Shown here: positions 1 to 7,750 of the stretch, one piece after another
Numbering within the stretch: the stretch's first letter is position 1
Layout of the letters: every line of letters starts with the position of its first letter
Origin: Pseudoalteromonas sp. XMcav2-N
GTDB taxonomy: Bacteria; Pseudomonadota; Gammaproteobacteria; Enterobacterales; Alteromonadaceae
DNA: 64,000 nt
Assembly: GCF_024124545.1 (NCBI RefSeq)
Contig: NZ_JAMXSF010000002.1
Coordinates: 62,001-126,000 of the forward strand
Reading direction: 5' to 3'
Notes under the pieces: model-generated
Databases searched by the model: none
Told to the model about the DNA's origin: nothing
What the model saw: only the letters and a program-made list of their open reading frames with translations
Made by a program: the position numbers and the translations under genes

Positions 1-336
1 TTTGAAGAACATACGCCTTCCCACACACAAAATGACACATTTAGTGGTCACAAACGTACATTTTGGCCACCGGTAGGAACTAAATTCAATTTGGTACTAG
101 AGGTTTGGGGGGCTAGTCCATCCAAACTTTATAACAATGTACAGTTTAATTGGAAGTTTGGAAAATACTCCCACGTTTATAAAAAAGGCGTTCTCAACAA
201 TACATTTTCCGAATCAAACGAATTTTACTATAACCCTGAAACTGATGGAAACTTTACCATTGGAGTTAGACACTTAGCAACTGACGAAGCTGCATATTCA
301 GTAAATTGGAGAGCAACACTTTCGTGTGTTAATTAA
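1..336 (+). CDS. C-terminal part of an unidentified protein (5' truncated by window edge)
   Basis: The frame is open from base 1 to the TAA at 334-336, so this is the last 111 codons of a gene that begins outside the window. No internal start has a convincing ribosome site. The fragment is rich in aromatic residues and Asn/Ser (WPPVGTKFNLVLEVWG) and ends in SCVN, like a beta-rich exported domain, but I do not recognise a family. The next gene starts 9 bases after the stop, so the two probably form an operon and may act together outside the cytoplasm. Confidence 0.6.
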   Translation, partial: FEEHTPSHTQNDTFSGHKRTFWPPVGTKFNLVLEVWGASPSKLYNNVQFNWKFGKYSHVYKKGVLNNTFSESNEFYYNPETDGNFTIGVRHLATDEAAYSVNWRATLSCVN

Positions 337-345
337 GGATCAGAT

Positions 346-1272
346 ATGAAAAATTTATTTTTACTTTTTTTGCTCAGCCTGCTACCCCATTTATGTTTTG
401 CGGTCAATATTTCGGACATCGAAAAAGGCAATGTAGGGGGTATAGTCCCTATTACAGCTGGTGGAATTTTTGTTCCTATTCCTATTGCATTTGAACACAA
501 TCTACCACCAGAACCACAGGACGATGGTAGCCTGGGTAGTATAGACTCTGATAATGATGGTGTTCGTGATGATATCGAAAGATATATCGCCCAGCAGTAT
601 CCTCTAAATCGAACTACACGAGGCTATTTATATCATGCTGCAGCATATGCCCGAAAAATAGTCTCAGCGCCCAGTTCCCCAGCTCAAAATGGTATGGAAG
701 AAGGGTTAATGGTACCGCACCAAGTATTATATTCGTACTTAGAAGTGCAAAAGGCAACCTACTGTCTGAATACCAATAACAGGGATCAAATTCGATATGT
801 AACTGCAATGAATATGGACTCCAAAGAGCGCTTCACCGCTTTTATGAAAAATACAGCCAAGGTGAAAAAACTAATTAAAATTAGCGATCAAGGTACGGAC
901 TGTCGTATTTCAAATACAGAACCTTTACGCCCTGATCATCCAGGCTTTCATAGCAGAACTCCTGATGACCTACATGGCTATATCACTGACGGATACGGTG
1001 TTACAGCAGTCAACAAGCATCGGAAAGTGGGTATGGGGATCGATGCACCAAAGCGCTTCACCATATACAACAAAGCAGGCAGTGACGGGGCATTACGCAT
1101 AAAAGTGTGGCAATCAGACAAACTGATCAAGAACACCCTCGTCGCAAGGGGAAAATTTCATACCTTTACCTTCATACACACTATGGTAGACAACCAATGG
1201 TTTGAGTATGAAGTATTTAAAGAAAGCGGTGAAACCGTACTGTTCAATATTAAAATTGATCCCCATATTTAA
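346..1272 (+). CDS. Exported protein with a calcium-binding-type DxDxDG motif, function unknown
   Basis: 308 aa. The first ~20 residues (MKNLFLLFLLSLLPHLCFA) are a clear Sec signal peptide. AAGGA at 335-339 gives a well-placed ribosome site. Around residue 67 lies IDSDNDGVRDDIERYI, which fits thrombospondin type-3 or EF-hand-like calcium loops (DxDxDGxxD), so calcium binding in the periplasm or outside is likely. Four cysteines (apart from the signal peptide) could form disulfides. The C-terminal third looks beta-rich. I cannot assign a family or activity. It follows the truncated gene by 9 bases, and a strong terminator at 1346-1376 closes the unit. Confidence 0.7.
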   Translation: MKNLFLLFLLSLLPHLCFAVNISDIEKGNVGGIVPITAGGIFVPIPIAFEHNLPPEPQDDGSLGSIDSDNDGVRDDIERYIAQQYPLNRTTRGYLYHAAAYARKIVSAPSSPAQNGMEEGLMVPHQVLYSYLEVQKATYCLNTNNRDQIRYVTAMNMDSKERFTAFMKNTAKVKKLIKISDQGTDCRISNTEPLRPDHPGFHSRTPDDLHGYITDGYGVTAVNKHRKVGMGIDAPKRFTIYNKAGSDGALRIKVWQSDKLIKNTLVARGKFHTFTFIHTMVDNQWFEYEVFKESGETVLFNIKIDPHI

Positions 1273-1345
1273 CAGTAACAGTGCTATAAAAAGTAAGTGT
1301 TTTTAGGCACAGACTTAAAATATAATTCTTGTATTCAACATGTTT

Positions 1346-1376
1346 TTAAAGGCCGTTTCAATTTAACGGCCTTTAA
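1346..1376 (+). terminator. Rho-independent terminator after the 346-1272 gene
   Basis: Perfect 12-bp inverted repeat, 1346-1357 and 1365-1376, around a 7-base loop. The left arm is preceded by a T run and the right arm is followed by TT, so it could work from either side. Confidence 0.75.
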
Positions 1377-2314
1377 TTAGATTTACAACGAGTCTCACTT
1401 AAAAAATAGCACAAAAAAAGTGCAACTGCATCTCCATAACATATAATAGGATAGAAGTTATATTCTTATTCCCATCCAAAATGTAGAGTAACATATTCAA
1501 GACACGAAAAAACATTCCTCACAATTGACAGACCGTCAAGGCCTTGTTGATCAAATCCAGATAGCTTAGGCAACACTGCGATTTCAGCTATTACCTTTAT
1601 ATTCAGGCATACCTGGCCCAGCAATTCTGTTGAGCACTATCACTTTGATCATCGCTGTATTTTTTGCGTCTGTGTTTTTTGCGTCTATGTTTTGCGTCGT
1701 GCTACGTGGTTTGCAAAAGCTACGGTTTCTGATGCAATACCTCACCCATGAAGCCGCCTCTCGCGGTTTTTCGCTTATTTAAATCTATATAGCAATCAAA
1801 TTCATCAACTGAGAACCTAAATAACGCTGAACGTCTGTGTTTTTCTAGGTGTCTGTGTTTTGTGATATTTGACCTTTTAGGAAACCTTCAGTCAGATACA
1901 TATGTTTTGGAACGGTTTTTCACAAGCGCATGATGTAAGTTAGTTGCTGTGTATGTATTGTTTTCCTGACTAACATGCTCTCGATGAAGCGCATGTTGGT
2001 AACTGTGGCGCACTAAACGGGCCACTTACTTTTAAAGTCATTGAGTGGATATTCTTTCCAATTAAATTTGGCTTTATCCTTATGGATCCGCTCCAACACT
2101 ATTCAAGTATCAGGGCCTTGCACATGTACTCAAACAGCAAAATTCTCTAGGGCAATTTGAACTTGAATTCCATGCAAATGAGATCAAGATATAAGGCCAC
2201 AAACTCTGATAAGCACACCTTATCGGCGCAGACTCCGCTCAGCTTTTGACAAGGCGATAGCACCAAACTATAGCGCTATGACACGATTAGACTATCCTGA
2301 ATAATATTTAAAGG
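1377..2314. other. 938-bp gene-free stretch with short T-rich direct repeats
   Basis: No credible coding frame on either strand. It contains several imperfect copies of GCGTCTGTGTTTTTT (about 1666-1715 and again 1830-1860) and one hairpin with a T tract (1751-1771). The composition is AT-rich. It may be decayed DNA, but I recognise no gene remnant. Confidence 0.4.
1751..1771 (+). terminator. Possible weak terminator hairpin
   Basis: AAGCCGC (1751-1757) and GCGGTTT (1763-1769) pair as 7 bp including one G-U, with a 5-base loop and a following T stretch. No gene lies directly upstream, so its role is unclear. Confidence 0.35.
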
Positions 2315-2329
2315 ATGAAAAGGTGGTCT

Positions 2330-2692
2330 ATGCAACAAATACTTAAGCTGTTACTGTCCATTGTAATCGTGATCATTACTTTTATCGCTTCTGCAACCTT
2401 TGCAGGCATGATGGCCGAATATGCAGGTTGGTGGAAAAAACCCGTGATAGGCGGCGTTGCAGCGGCATGTGTGGTGCTTTCAGGTTATATGAGCGCACCA
2501 GGCCATAGGCTGTATTATGCAGCCGCATGGCTGGGAATTGGCGCAGTAGCTGCGTGGGTGATGTCTAACGCATTTATGTATGCCGAGGACGCCAATACTT
2601 TAGTGCCCCTATATATCACCTATACCTGTGGTTTAGCGGCTTTAATATTTTGCTGGGTCTTGGAGCGTAAACGGTATCACTACCATCAGTAG
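2330..2692 (+). CDS. Small integral membrane protein, unknown function
   Basis: About 120 aa with four hydrophobic segments: residues ~3-30, 38-52, 60-82 and 92-112. The C-terminus is basic (ERKRYHYHQ). The ATG at 2330 is preferred because AAAGG at 2319-2323 sits 6 bases upstream, whereas the earlier in-frame ATG at 2315 has its AAGG only 1 base away. No family is recognised, and there are no conserved charged residues inside the membrane spans to suggest a transporter. It is a lone gene, convergent with the methyltransferase at 2717-3499. Confidence 0.6.
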   Translation: MQQILKLLLSIVIVIITFIASATFAGMMAEYAGWWKKPVIGGVAAACVVLSGYMSAPGHRLYYAAAWLGIGAVAAWVMSNAFMYAEDANTLVPLYITYTCGLAALIFCWVLERKRYHYHQ

Positions 2693-2709
2693 CATAAAGG
2701 GTAGTGATA
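2675..2709. terminator. Inverted repeat at the 3' ends of convergent genes
   Basis: Perfect 10-bp arms, TATCACTACC at 2675-2684 and its complement at 2700-2709, around a 15-base loop that contains the stop codon of the membrane protein gene. It lies between two convergent genes and may serve as a shared terminator, although the T tract is poor. Confidence 0.35.
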
Positions 2710-2716
2710 TTATCCA

Positions 2717-3499
2717 TTATAAAAGTGTCTGACTTTTACGCGCCTTAATCGAATACAGCATTGGTACCTGCTGACCCTGGTGCAACTTTTGGTATCCTAG
2801 CTCAGACACAAACTCCAGCCCTTCAAAGCAATCGTACGGGCTATACGGATGTTCAGCAAAGAGCTCAATACTCAGGCCTGCCTTTATCAATGCATTGATC
2901 ACATCACTGACGGAATGGGTCCAGGTCACCGTGGTACTTTTGCTGCCATCGCAGTTTTCTGTATAAGTGCCCTCTTCCTCAATATCCGGCGCACCATGAG
3001 GAAAATAAGCATAGCCTGCCAGCAAGTCATTGAAAGGGTGGAACTCAATCAAGTGGAACACACCACCAGGTTTGAGCGCGCCCGCTACAGTTTGTGCCCA
3101 TGCAGTTAAGTCAGGCAACCAGCACAATACGCCGTAAGAGGTAAACACAATATCAAACCGGCGCTTATTAACTTGGCCAAACTGGAGAACATCGCTTTCA
3201 ATGAACTCAGCTTTGAGGTCAAGCGCTCCTTTTAGAGCATTTGCCTGCTTTATGGCACTTGCGGATAGGTCTACCCCGGTCACATCGGCGCCCAGACGCG
3301 CCCAGGATAAGGTATCCTGGCCAAAATGACATTGCAGGTGCAGCAGAGACTTACCCTGCACATCACCCACCTGTGCCAGTTCAATCGGGTTCAATGAACA
3401 CTGTCCGGCCTTAAACCCGGCAACATCATAAAATTCAGACGTAACGTGTAATTGGGTTCTTTTGTCCCAGGCTGATTTATTAATGCTTAAGTAATCCAT
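2717..3499 (-). CDS. Class I SAM-dependent methyltransferase
   Basis: 260 aa. Motif I is clear around residue 50 (LLHLQCHFGQDTLSWARLG), followed by the acidic end of strand beta2 (VTGVDLS), a motif II-type stretch (FDIVFTSYGVLCWLPDL) and a motif III-like region (LKPGGVFHLIEFHP). This is the Methyltransf_11/25 Rossmann fold, which moves a methyl group from S-adenosylmethionine to an unknown small molecule. A purine-rich GGAAGG lies just before the ATG. The gene stands alone with no pathway neighbours, so the substrate cannot be inferred. Cytosolic: no signal peptide or membrane segment. Confidence 0.8.
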   Translation of the reverse strand: MDYLSINKSAWDKRTQLHVTSEFYDVAGFKAGQCSLNPIELAQVGDVQGKSLLHLQCHFGQDTLSWARLGADVTGVDLSASAIKQANALKGALDLKAEFIESDVLQFGQVNKRRFDIVFTSYGVLCWLPDLTAWAQTVAGALKPGGVFHLIEFHPFNDLLAGYAYFPHGAPDIEEEGTYTENCDGSKSTTVTWTHSVSDVINALIKAGLSIELFAEHPYSPYDCFEGLEFVSELGYQKLHQGQQVPMLYSIKARKSQTLL

Positions 3500-3724
3500 G
3501 ATCCTTCCATACTTTTTATATTTTCAGGTCAACTAACAAAACACTGTAACTTGAAGTGGAACCAGAGACAAACCTGGCACGATAGGCAATACACAGTTGC
3601 TCGCGTCAGCACATTCACAGAGTTAACTTAGATAGTCATTGACTAACAAATAAACACTTCTGATTGACAGGGCTACAAATTTTGATAACTCTAGACTAAG
3701 AATCTTTTTCAACCAGTAATTACC

Positions 3725-4636
3725 ATGAAATACAGATACTTATATGCCATTTTTTTGATGTGCTGTATGTCAGTAACCTATGCGAGTGAGACATTGAGAC
3801 CTGTTAACCTAAAACAACTGCACCAGATCATTGATCAGGCAGACAGGTTGGTAGTAAAAGATCCAATAAACGCACTGGTGAAATTTGAGTCCGAAAAAAG
3901 AGAAGACTTATCAGCATTGAAAAACAGCCTGGTAATTGAACGCCCCGAAGCAGATCGACTCTGTTTATGCGTTGGTAACCCCGTAATCTATTTCTACAAA
4001 GATGATAAAGAGCTAGGAGTTCTATCACATATTGGCGGTACCAACATACGCTTCTCACACTGGAGCAGTGATGCTTCTGTTGTGGATACAGATAAATGGC
4101 TGACCTGGTTTGATGATCGCGGCATGCCATGGCCACGACAGATGTTTGATACGCGAAGGAAAGAGCAAATACAAAACCAGAAAAATGAGCAACGCTGGCT
4201 TGGAGCAATGCCCTCGTCAGTCAGAGCAGTCTGGGCTGAGGCTCTAACCCCTTATGGCACAAGGGATACACAGCGATTGATGACTCTATTCACGGCGGCA
4301 ATACCAGATAAACGCCTACAGGTCCTGGCTTTGCTAAAATGGTTTGGCTCCGGCGCTGGACCTTGGTCAGGTTATCCATCCTATGAGAATGTTGCAAGGA
4401 AAATGCTGTTTAACTACTCAACGGCTAACATCATCTCAATCATTAACTCAACCCAGCTAAGTACAGCACAAACAGAAGGAGCAGCCAGGTTTTTTGGAGG
4501 TTGGGACTTTTCGCAAAAGCGACCCGATGACCTGGAAAAGATGCCTGATACACTCAAGGAACAATTATGGGAGCACGTATCATCAACAATGGATAAAGAT
4601 AAACTTGCCAGGGCAAGACATGCATTTAAAAAATAA
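3725..4636 (+). CDS. Exported protein of unknown function
   Basis: 303 aa with an N-terminal signal peptide ending near VTYASE (residues ~1-20). The segment after residue 75 (RLCLCVGNPVIYFYKDDKEL) is a beta-strand-rich patch with a close Cys pair (CLC), followed by GGTNIRFSHW and a Trp-rich helix-like stretch (WLTWFDDRGMPWPRQMF). It resembles small conserved hypothetical proteins of marine gammaproteobacteria, but I know no function for them. No strong ribosome site is visible. The gene stands alone and a long hairpin follows the stop. Confidence 0.55.
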   Translation: MKYRYLYAIFLMCCMSVTYASETLRPVNLKQLHQIIDQADRLVVKDPINALVKFESEKREDLSALKNSLVIERPEADRLCLCVGNPVIYFYKDDKELGVLSHIGGTNIRFSHWSSDASVVDTDKWLTWFDDRGMPWPRQMFDTRRKEQIQNQKNEQRWLGAMPSSVRAVWAEALTPYGTRDTQRLMTLFTAAIPDKRLQVLALLKWFGSGAGPWSGYPSYENVARKMLFNYSTANIISIINSTQLSTAQTEGAARFFGGWDFSQKRPDDLEKMPDTLKEQLWEHVSSTMDKDKLARARHAFKK

Positions 4637-4637
4637 C

Positions 4638-4721
4638 AGTAACTCCCAGCACATTCATTGCAAAGATACGCTTAGTAACGCCAAAACCAACTGAAAAATC
4701 TTTGCAATGGTGTCTGTTACT
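4638..4721. repeat. Long two-part hairpin after the 3725-4636 gene
   Basis: An inner perfect 12-bp inverted repeat (4656-4667 with 4698-4709; CATTGCAAAGAT) encloses a 30-base loop, and an outer 6-bp repeat (4638-4643 with 4716-4721) extends the structure. There is no T tract, so it is not a standard terminator. It could be a transcript-end structure or the relic of a small mobile repeat. Confidence 0.5.
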
Positions 4722-4743
4722 TACACCCTGATACTGATTTGCT

Positions 4744-5163
4744 CTACAACCCTAACCTACTACAGCGAGCCGACGTGACATGTAAGTTAGCGATTATATC
4801 GGCGAGGTTTTTATCAACCGCCAGGTCAACAATAATTTGAATCTCGGAGTCCAAGTATTTCCTTAGTACATCGTTCGTACAGACAAAGTTCAGCGTCTTT
4901 ACTTTGTATTGGTTTTTCTTTTCTTCAAATAATGCGTCACTTCGGCTAAAGCTTTCAACGCCAATTTCTAATGAAACCACGTCAGTTGATTCATAAAAAG
5001 AGAGTAATTTGGCTTTATCTCCATCTTGAAGGAGCAATTGAGAAACATCCTCTTCAAGCCTGACATGCTCATTCTCACTATTCGTTGCTTTGTATATTAT
5101 TGAAAAAGTCAGTCCCAATGCCACGACAAACACATGTAACAACTGTCTGCTTTTTTGCTTCAA
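4744..5163 (-). CDS. Hypothetical protein with one N-terminal membrane anchor
   Basis: 139 aa starting at a TTG codon. GGAG at 5171-5174 lies exactly 7 bases upstream, and the only nearby ATG is out of frame and ends at once, so TTG is the likely start. Residues ~8-26 (LLHVFVVALGLTFSIIYKA) form a signal anchor. The rest is acidic and mixed alpha/beta, with two late Cys (about residues 94 and 133). No family recognised. It is a lone gene facing away from the riboswitch operon. Confidence 0.5.
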   Translation of the reverse strand: MKQKSRQLLHVFVVALGLTFSIIYKATNSENEHVRLEEDVSQLLLQDGDKAKLLSFYESTDVVSLEIGVESFSRSDALFEEKKNQYKVKTLNFVCTNDVLRKYLDSEIQIIVDLAVDKNLADIIANLHVTSARCSRLGL

Positions 5164-5637
5164 AACATATCTCCGAAAGACCTGTTAATTATTATTTATC
5201 ACCATGGCGTCCTCAATAAGAAAGCGTGCTTGTCAGTGAATAAGCACACCTCACTCACTGCTTTACCAAATATTACCCGAGAAACCAACCAGAACCGACC
5301 CCGTGCGTCTAACGAAACATCCTAAAAAAGGCACTTTACCAGAATCATCCATTCAATCTGTAGAAAGATTGTCCACCAATCACAAACAGAAAACATACCA
5401 TAGCCGGACCAAATTTAGGACACACTCCTGCCCCTTTTGCACAATTGAGCCACATTGTGCACATTTCTAAAAATGAGCATAAATCATTAAATTTAAAGGA
5501 CTTCACAATGGATAAGGGTAAGTTTTAAACAGCCTTTCTGCCTTATTTCAGGTGAAATGTGCAAATAATGTGAAAGTTGCGGTTTGGCCTTTGTGGTTAT
5601 TGCAATTTTAGGCTACCTTCCACAGACAGGCTTAAAA
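5164..5637. other. Gene-free leader region upstream of the riboswitch
   Basis: No supported gene. It contains a 7-bp inverted repeat GCACAAT/ATTGTGC (5439-5445 and 5454-5460) that could be a protein site. The promoter for the riboswitch transcript must lie in roughly 5500-5630, but I cannot pick one promoter hexamer pair with confidence. Confidence 0.35.
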
Positions 5638-5709
5638 TAGCAAACCTTTCGAAAGGAAGGGACGCAAAGCTTCCGGTCTAAGGTGAGTGCTAAGATAGCG
5701 GGGTTGCTG
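5638..5709 (+). promoter_or_regulatory. c-di-GMP-I (GEMM-I) riboswitch aptamer
   Basis: The hallmark elements appear in order: AGCAAACC (5639-5646), a P2 hairpin capped by a GAAA tetraloop (CCTTTC-GAAA-GGAAGG), GGGACGCAAAGC, CCGG, TCTAAG, then a second stem ending in GATAGCGGGGTTGCT at about 5694-5708. The terminal AGCAA/TTGCT helix closes the aptamer. GEMM-I RNAs bind cyclic di-GMP and often control genes for surface attachment and extracellular polymers. The genes downstream encode exported proteins with carbohydrate-binding modules, which fits. The 5' end of the operon mRNA is about 230 bases long. Confidence 0.93.
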
Positions 5710-5780
5710 AATGCCAACGAGTAAAAATGAAGTGTGCATACTGTTGTTTTGTATGCGCATTGCGTAGCATATTGGCATTC
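5709..5780 (+). promoter_or_regulatory. Extended hairpin that may be the riboswitch expression platform
   Basis: Immediately 3' of the aptamer, GAATGCCAA (5709-5717) pairs perfectly with TTGGCATTC (5772-5780). Inside this lies a second stem, 5732-5741 with 5751-5760 (10 bp including two G-U pairs, 9-base loop). The outer stem begins at the base that ends the aptamer P1, so the two could compete. There is no T tract, so the output may be translational or through RNA stability rather than intrinsic termination. Confidence 0.55.
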
Positions 5781-5907
5781 ACGCCTATGGCATCTGTTGT
5801 CATACCGCTCTCTTTTAGTCTTTCCTCATCCCTGAGCTTGTCGTTGCGATTTTAACCTGTTCATTCTGGTCGACCGCCTATTCAGCGAAGAACAGCAGGG
5901 AAACAAC

Positions 5908-5952
5908 ATGTCAGATGACAATGCTCTGGGGAATACTCATGAGACAACATAG
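5908..5952 (+). CDS. Possible 14-aa leader peptide overlapping the start of the CBM2/YceI gene
   Basis: ATG at 5908 has AGGGAAAC 8 bases upstream and reads MSDDNALGNTHETT before stopping at 5950-5952. It overlaps the proposed ATG (5939) of the following gene in another frame. This geometry would couple the two by termination-reinitiation. The evidence is only the ribosome site and spacing, so it may be fortuitous. Confidence 0.3.
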   Translation: MSDDNALGNTHETT

Positions 5953-7738
5953 ATACAACAAGCAGCGCCGGCTTTTTAAAGTCGGGCTCTGTTTAATGGC
6001 TTTAGGACACGCGATGCCGGGCCTGGCAGCGCAGTGCGAGTTCAAGGTAAAAAATGAGTGGCAAAGCGGTTATACCGCAGAAGTCACGGTATATAACGAT
6101 TCCGACGTTGCCTTAGATGGCTGGACGGTCGGGCTTGAGTTTAATCAGGGTGAGTCAATCAACAATGCCTGGCGCGCCCAACTGGGCGGCAGCAACCCCT
6201 ATCAGTTTGAGAACCTCAGCTGGAACCGAAAGATTAACCCAAACTCGTCAAAGTCTTTTGGTTTTAACGTGCAAAAAGCGGCCGGGCAAACCGCCGTTGC
6301 ACCTGTCTTCTCTGGCATTTGCGCAAGCAGCGGACAGGATGACAATAACGAAGTCAGTGTTGCTATTACCGCGTCTGACACCCAGGCCACGGCGCCTGCC
6401 ACCATCCAGTTCAGTAGCGAGCTTGCCAATTCAGCATCAGACACAGTGAGCTATCTGTGGGATTTTGGCAACGGCCACAACTCAGATGAAATGAACCCAC
6501 AGCATACCTTTGAGCAGCCGGGTGATTACCAGGTGTCATTAACCATCAACGACGGCGCCAATGACTACCAGGCAGCACCAATTTCACTCTCGATTGAACA
6601 AGCGCAGCCAGAATCAGCACAATGTGTATTTGAAGTGGAACAGGAATGGATCTCGGGCTTTCGTGGCAAGGTCACCATCACCAACACCGAAAGCGTTGCC
6701 ATTTCAGGCTGGAAAGTGCTGATGGAATTTGCCGATAACACCAAACTGACCGGCGTCTGGCATGGTAATCACAGTGGCAATAACCCCTATGAGATTGTGA
6801 ATGAGAACTACAACGGCACCATTAATCCGGGCCAGAGCTTAAACTTTGGCTTTAATGCCCAAAAGGCGCAGGAAAACGATGCCCCAACTACGCCTTCGCT
6901 CGGCGGCTTGTGCTCGACAGATGGTAATATTAACCATGCGCCAACGGCCGTTGCATCTGCCTCTGTAACCTCGGGCCAGCGCCCTTTAACAGTGAACTTT
7001 GATGGCAGCGGCTCTTCCGATCCAGACGGCGATACCCTGACCTACAGCTGGGATTTTGGTAACGGCAATACATCCAGCGAGCCAAACCCTGCTTATGTTT
7101 TCGATCAAACCGGTACATTTACGGTCAAATTAACGGTCAATGACGGGGTTAATACCACAGTCAGCCAGCCTATCAGCATTCAGGTCGCAGAGCCGGATGT
7201 AGCGCCAATTACCGGACCGTTTGAGTTAAATCCGCAAAGCTCCAGCCTGTATTTTGTCTCAACCAAGAAACAGCACGTGGTTGAAGCACACACCTTCGAA
7301 AACCTCAGCGGCAGTATTTCTGAGCAAGGGGCAGCAAGGCTCACCCTGGATCTGGCCAGTGTTAATACGGGTAATGACACCCGGGATGGCAGAATGAAGG
7401 AGCACTTATTCGATACCAGCTTATTCCCCCACGCCGAAGTACTGCTCGCCGTTGATTATGCAGCTCTGACAGCCTTACCTATTGGCAGCACTGACAAGCA
7501 GACTGTTACCGCCACGCTCAATCTCAAAGGCGTGATAGCCGAAGTGACAGCAGACGTAGCAGTTCGCCGCCTGACGCACACTAAGGTGATGGTGCAAAGC
7601 CTAGCCCCTGTTGTGCTGGACGCAACAGACTTTGGTTTAGAGCCAGGTATAGAGACACTGAGAACATTGGCGAATTTATCTGTGATCAGTTACGCGGTTC
7701 CCGTGAGCTTTAACTTAGTTTTTGAAGCTCAACAATAG
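5939..7738 (+). CDS. Secreted CBM2-PKD-CBM2-PKD-YceI protein
   Basis: About 599 aa from the ATG at 5939 (GGGG 7 bases upstream; an earlier in-frame ATG at 5915 would spoil the signal peptide). Order: signal peptide ending near GLAAQ; family-2 cellulose/chitin-binding module (~28-110); PKD domain (~125-205, SYLWDFGNG); second CBM2 (~210-300); second PKD (~315-400, YSWDFGNG); C-terminal YceI-like beta-barrel (~405-595). CBM2 modules bind cellulose or chitin. YceI barrels bind isoprenoid lipids or quinones, and CBM2-YceI proteins of Saccharophagus are reported to bind ubiquinone. No catalytic domain is present, so a role in carrying a redox lipid at the polysaccharide surface is inferred. First gene of a three-gene unit behind the c-di-GMP riboswitch. 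Confidence 0.85.
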   Translation: MRQHRYNKQRRLFKVGLCLMALGHAMPGLAAQCEFKVKNEWQSGYTAEVTVYNDSDVALDGWTVGLEFNQGESINNAWRAQLGGSNPYQFENLSWNRKINPNSSKSFGFNVQKAAGQTAVAPVFSGICASSGQDDNNEVSVAITASDTQATAPATIQFSSELANSASDTVSYLWDFGNGHNSDEMNPQHTFEQPGDYQVSLTINDGANDYQAAPISLSIEQAQPESAQCVFEVEQEWISGFRGKVTITNTESVAISGWKVLMEFADNTKLTGVWHGNHSGNNPYEIVNENYNGTINPGQSLNFGFNAQKAQENDAPTTPSLGGLCSTDGNINHAPTAVASASVTSGQRPLTVNFDGSGSSDPDGDTLTYSWDFGNGNTSSEPNPAYVFDQTGTFTVKLTVNDGVNTTVSQPISIQVAEPDVAPITGPFELNPQSSSLYFVSTKKQHVVEAHTFENLSGSISEQGAARLTLDLASVNTGNDTRDGRMKEHLFDTSLFPHAEVLLAVDYAALTALPIGSTDKQTVTATLNLKGVIAEVTADVAVRRLTHTKVMVQSLAPVVLDATDFGLEPGIETLRTLANLSVISYAVPVSFNLVFEAQQ

Positions 7739-7750
7739 GAGGGAAAGAAA

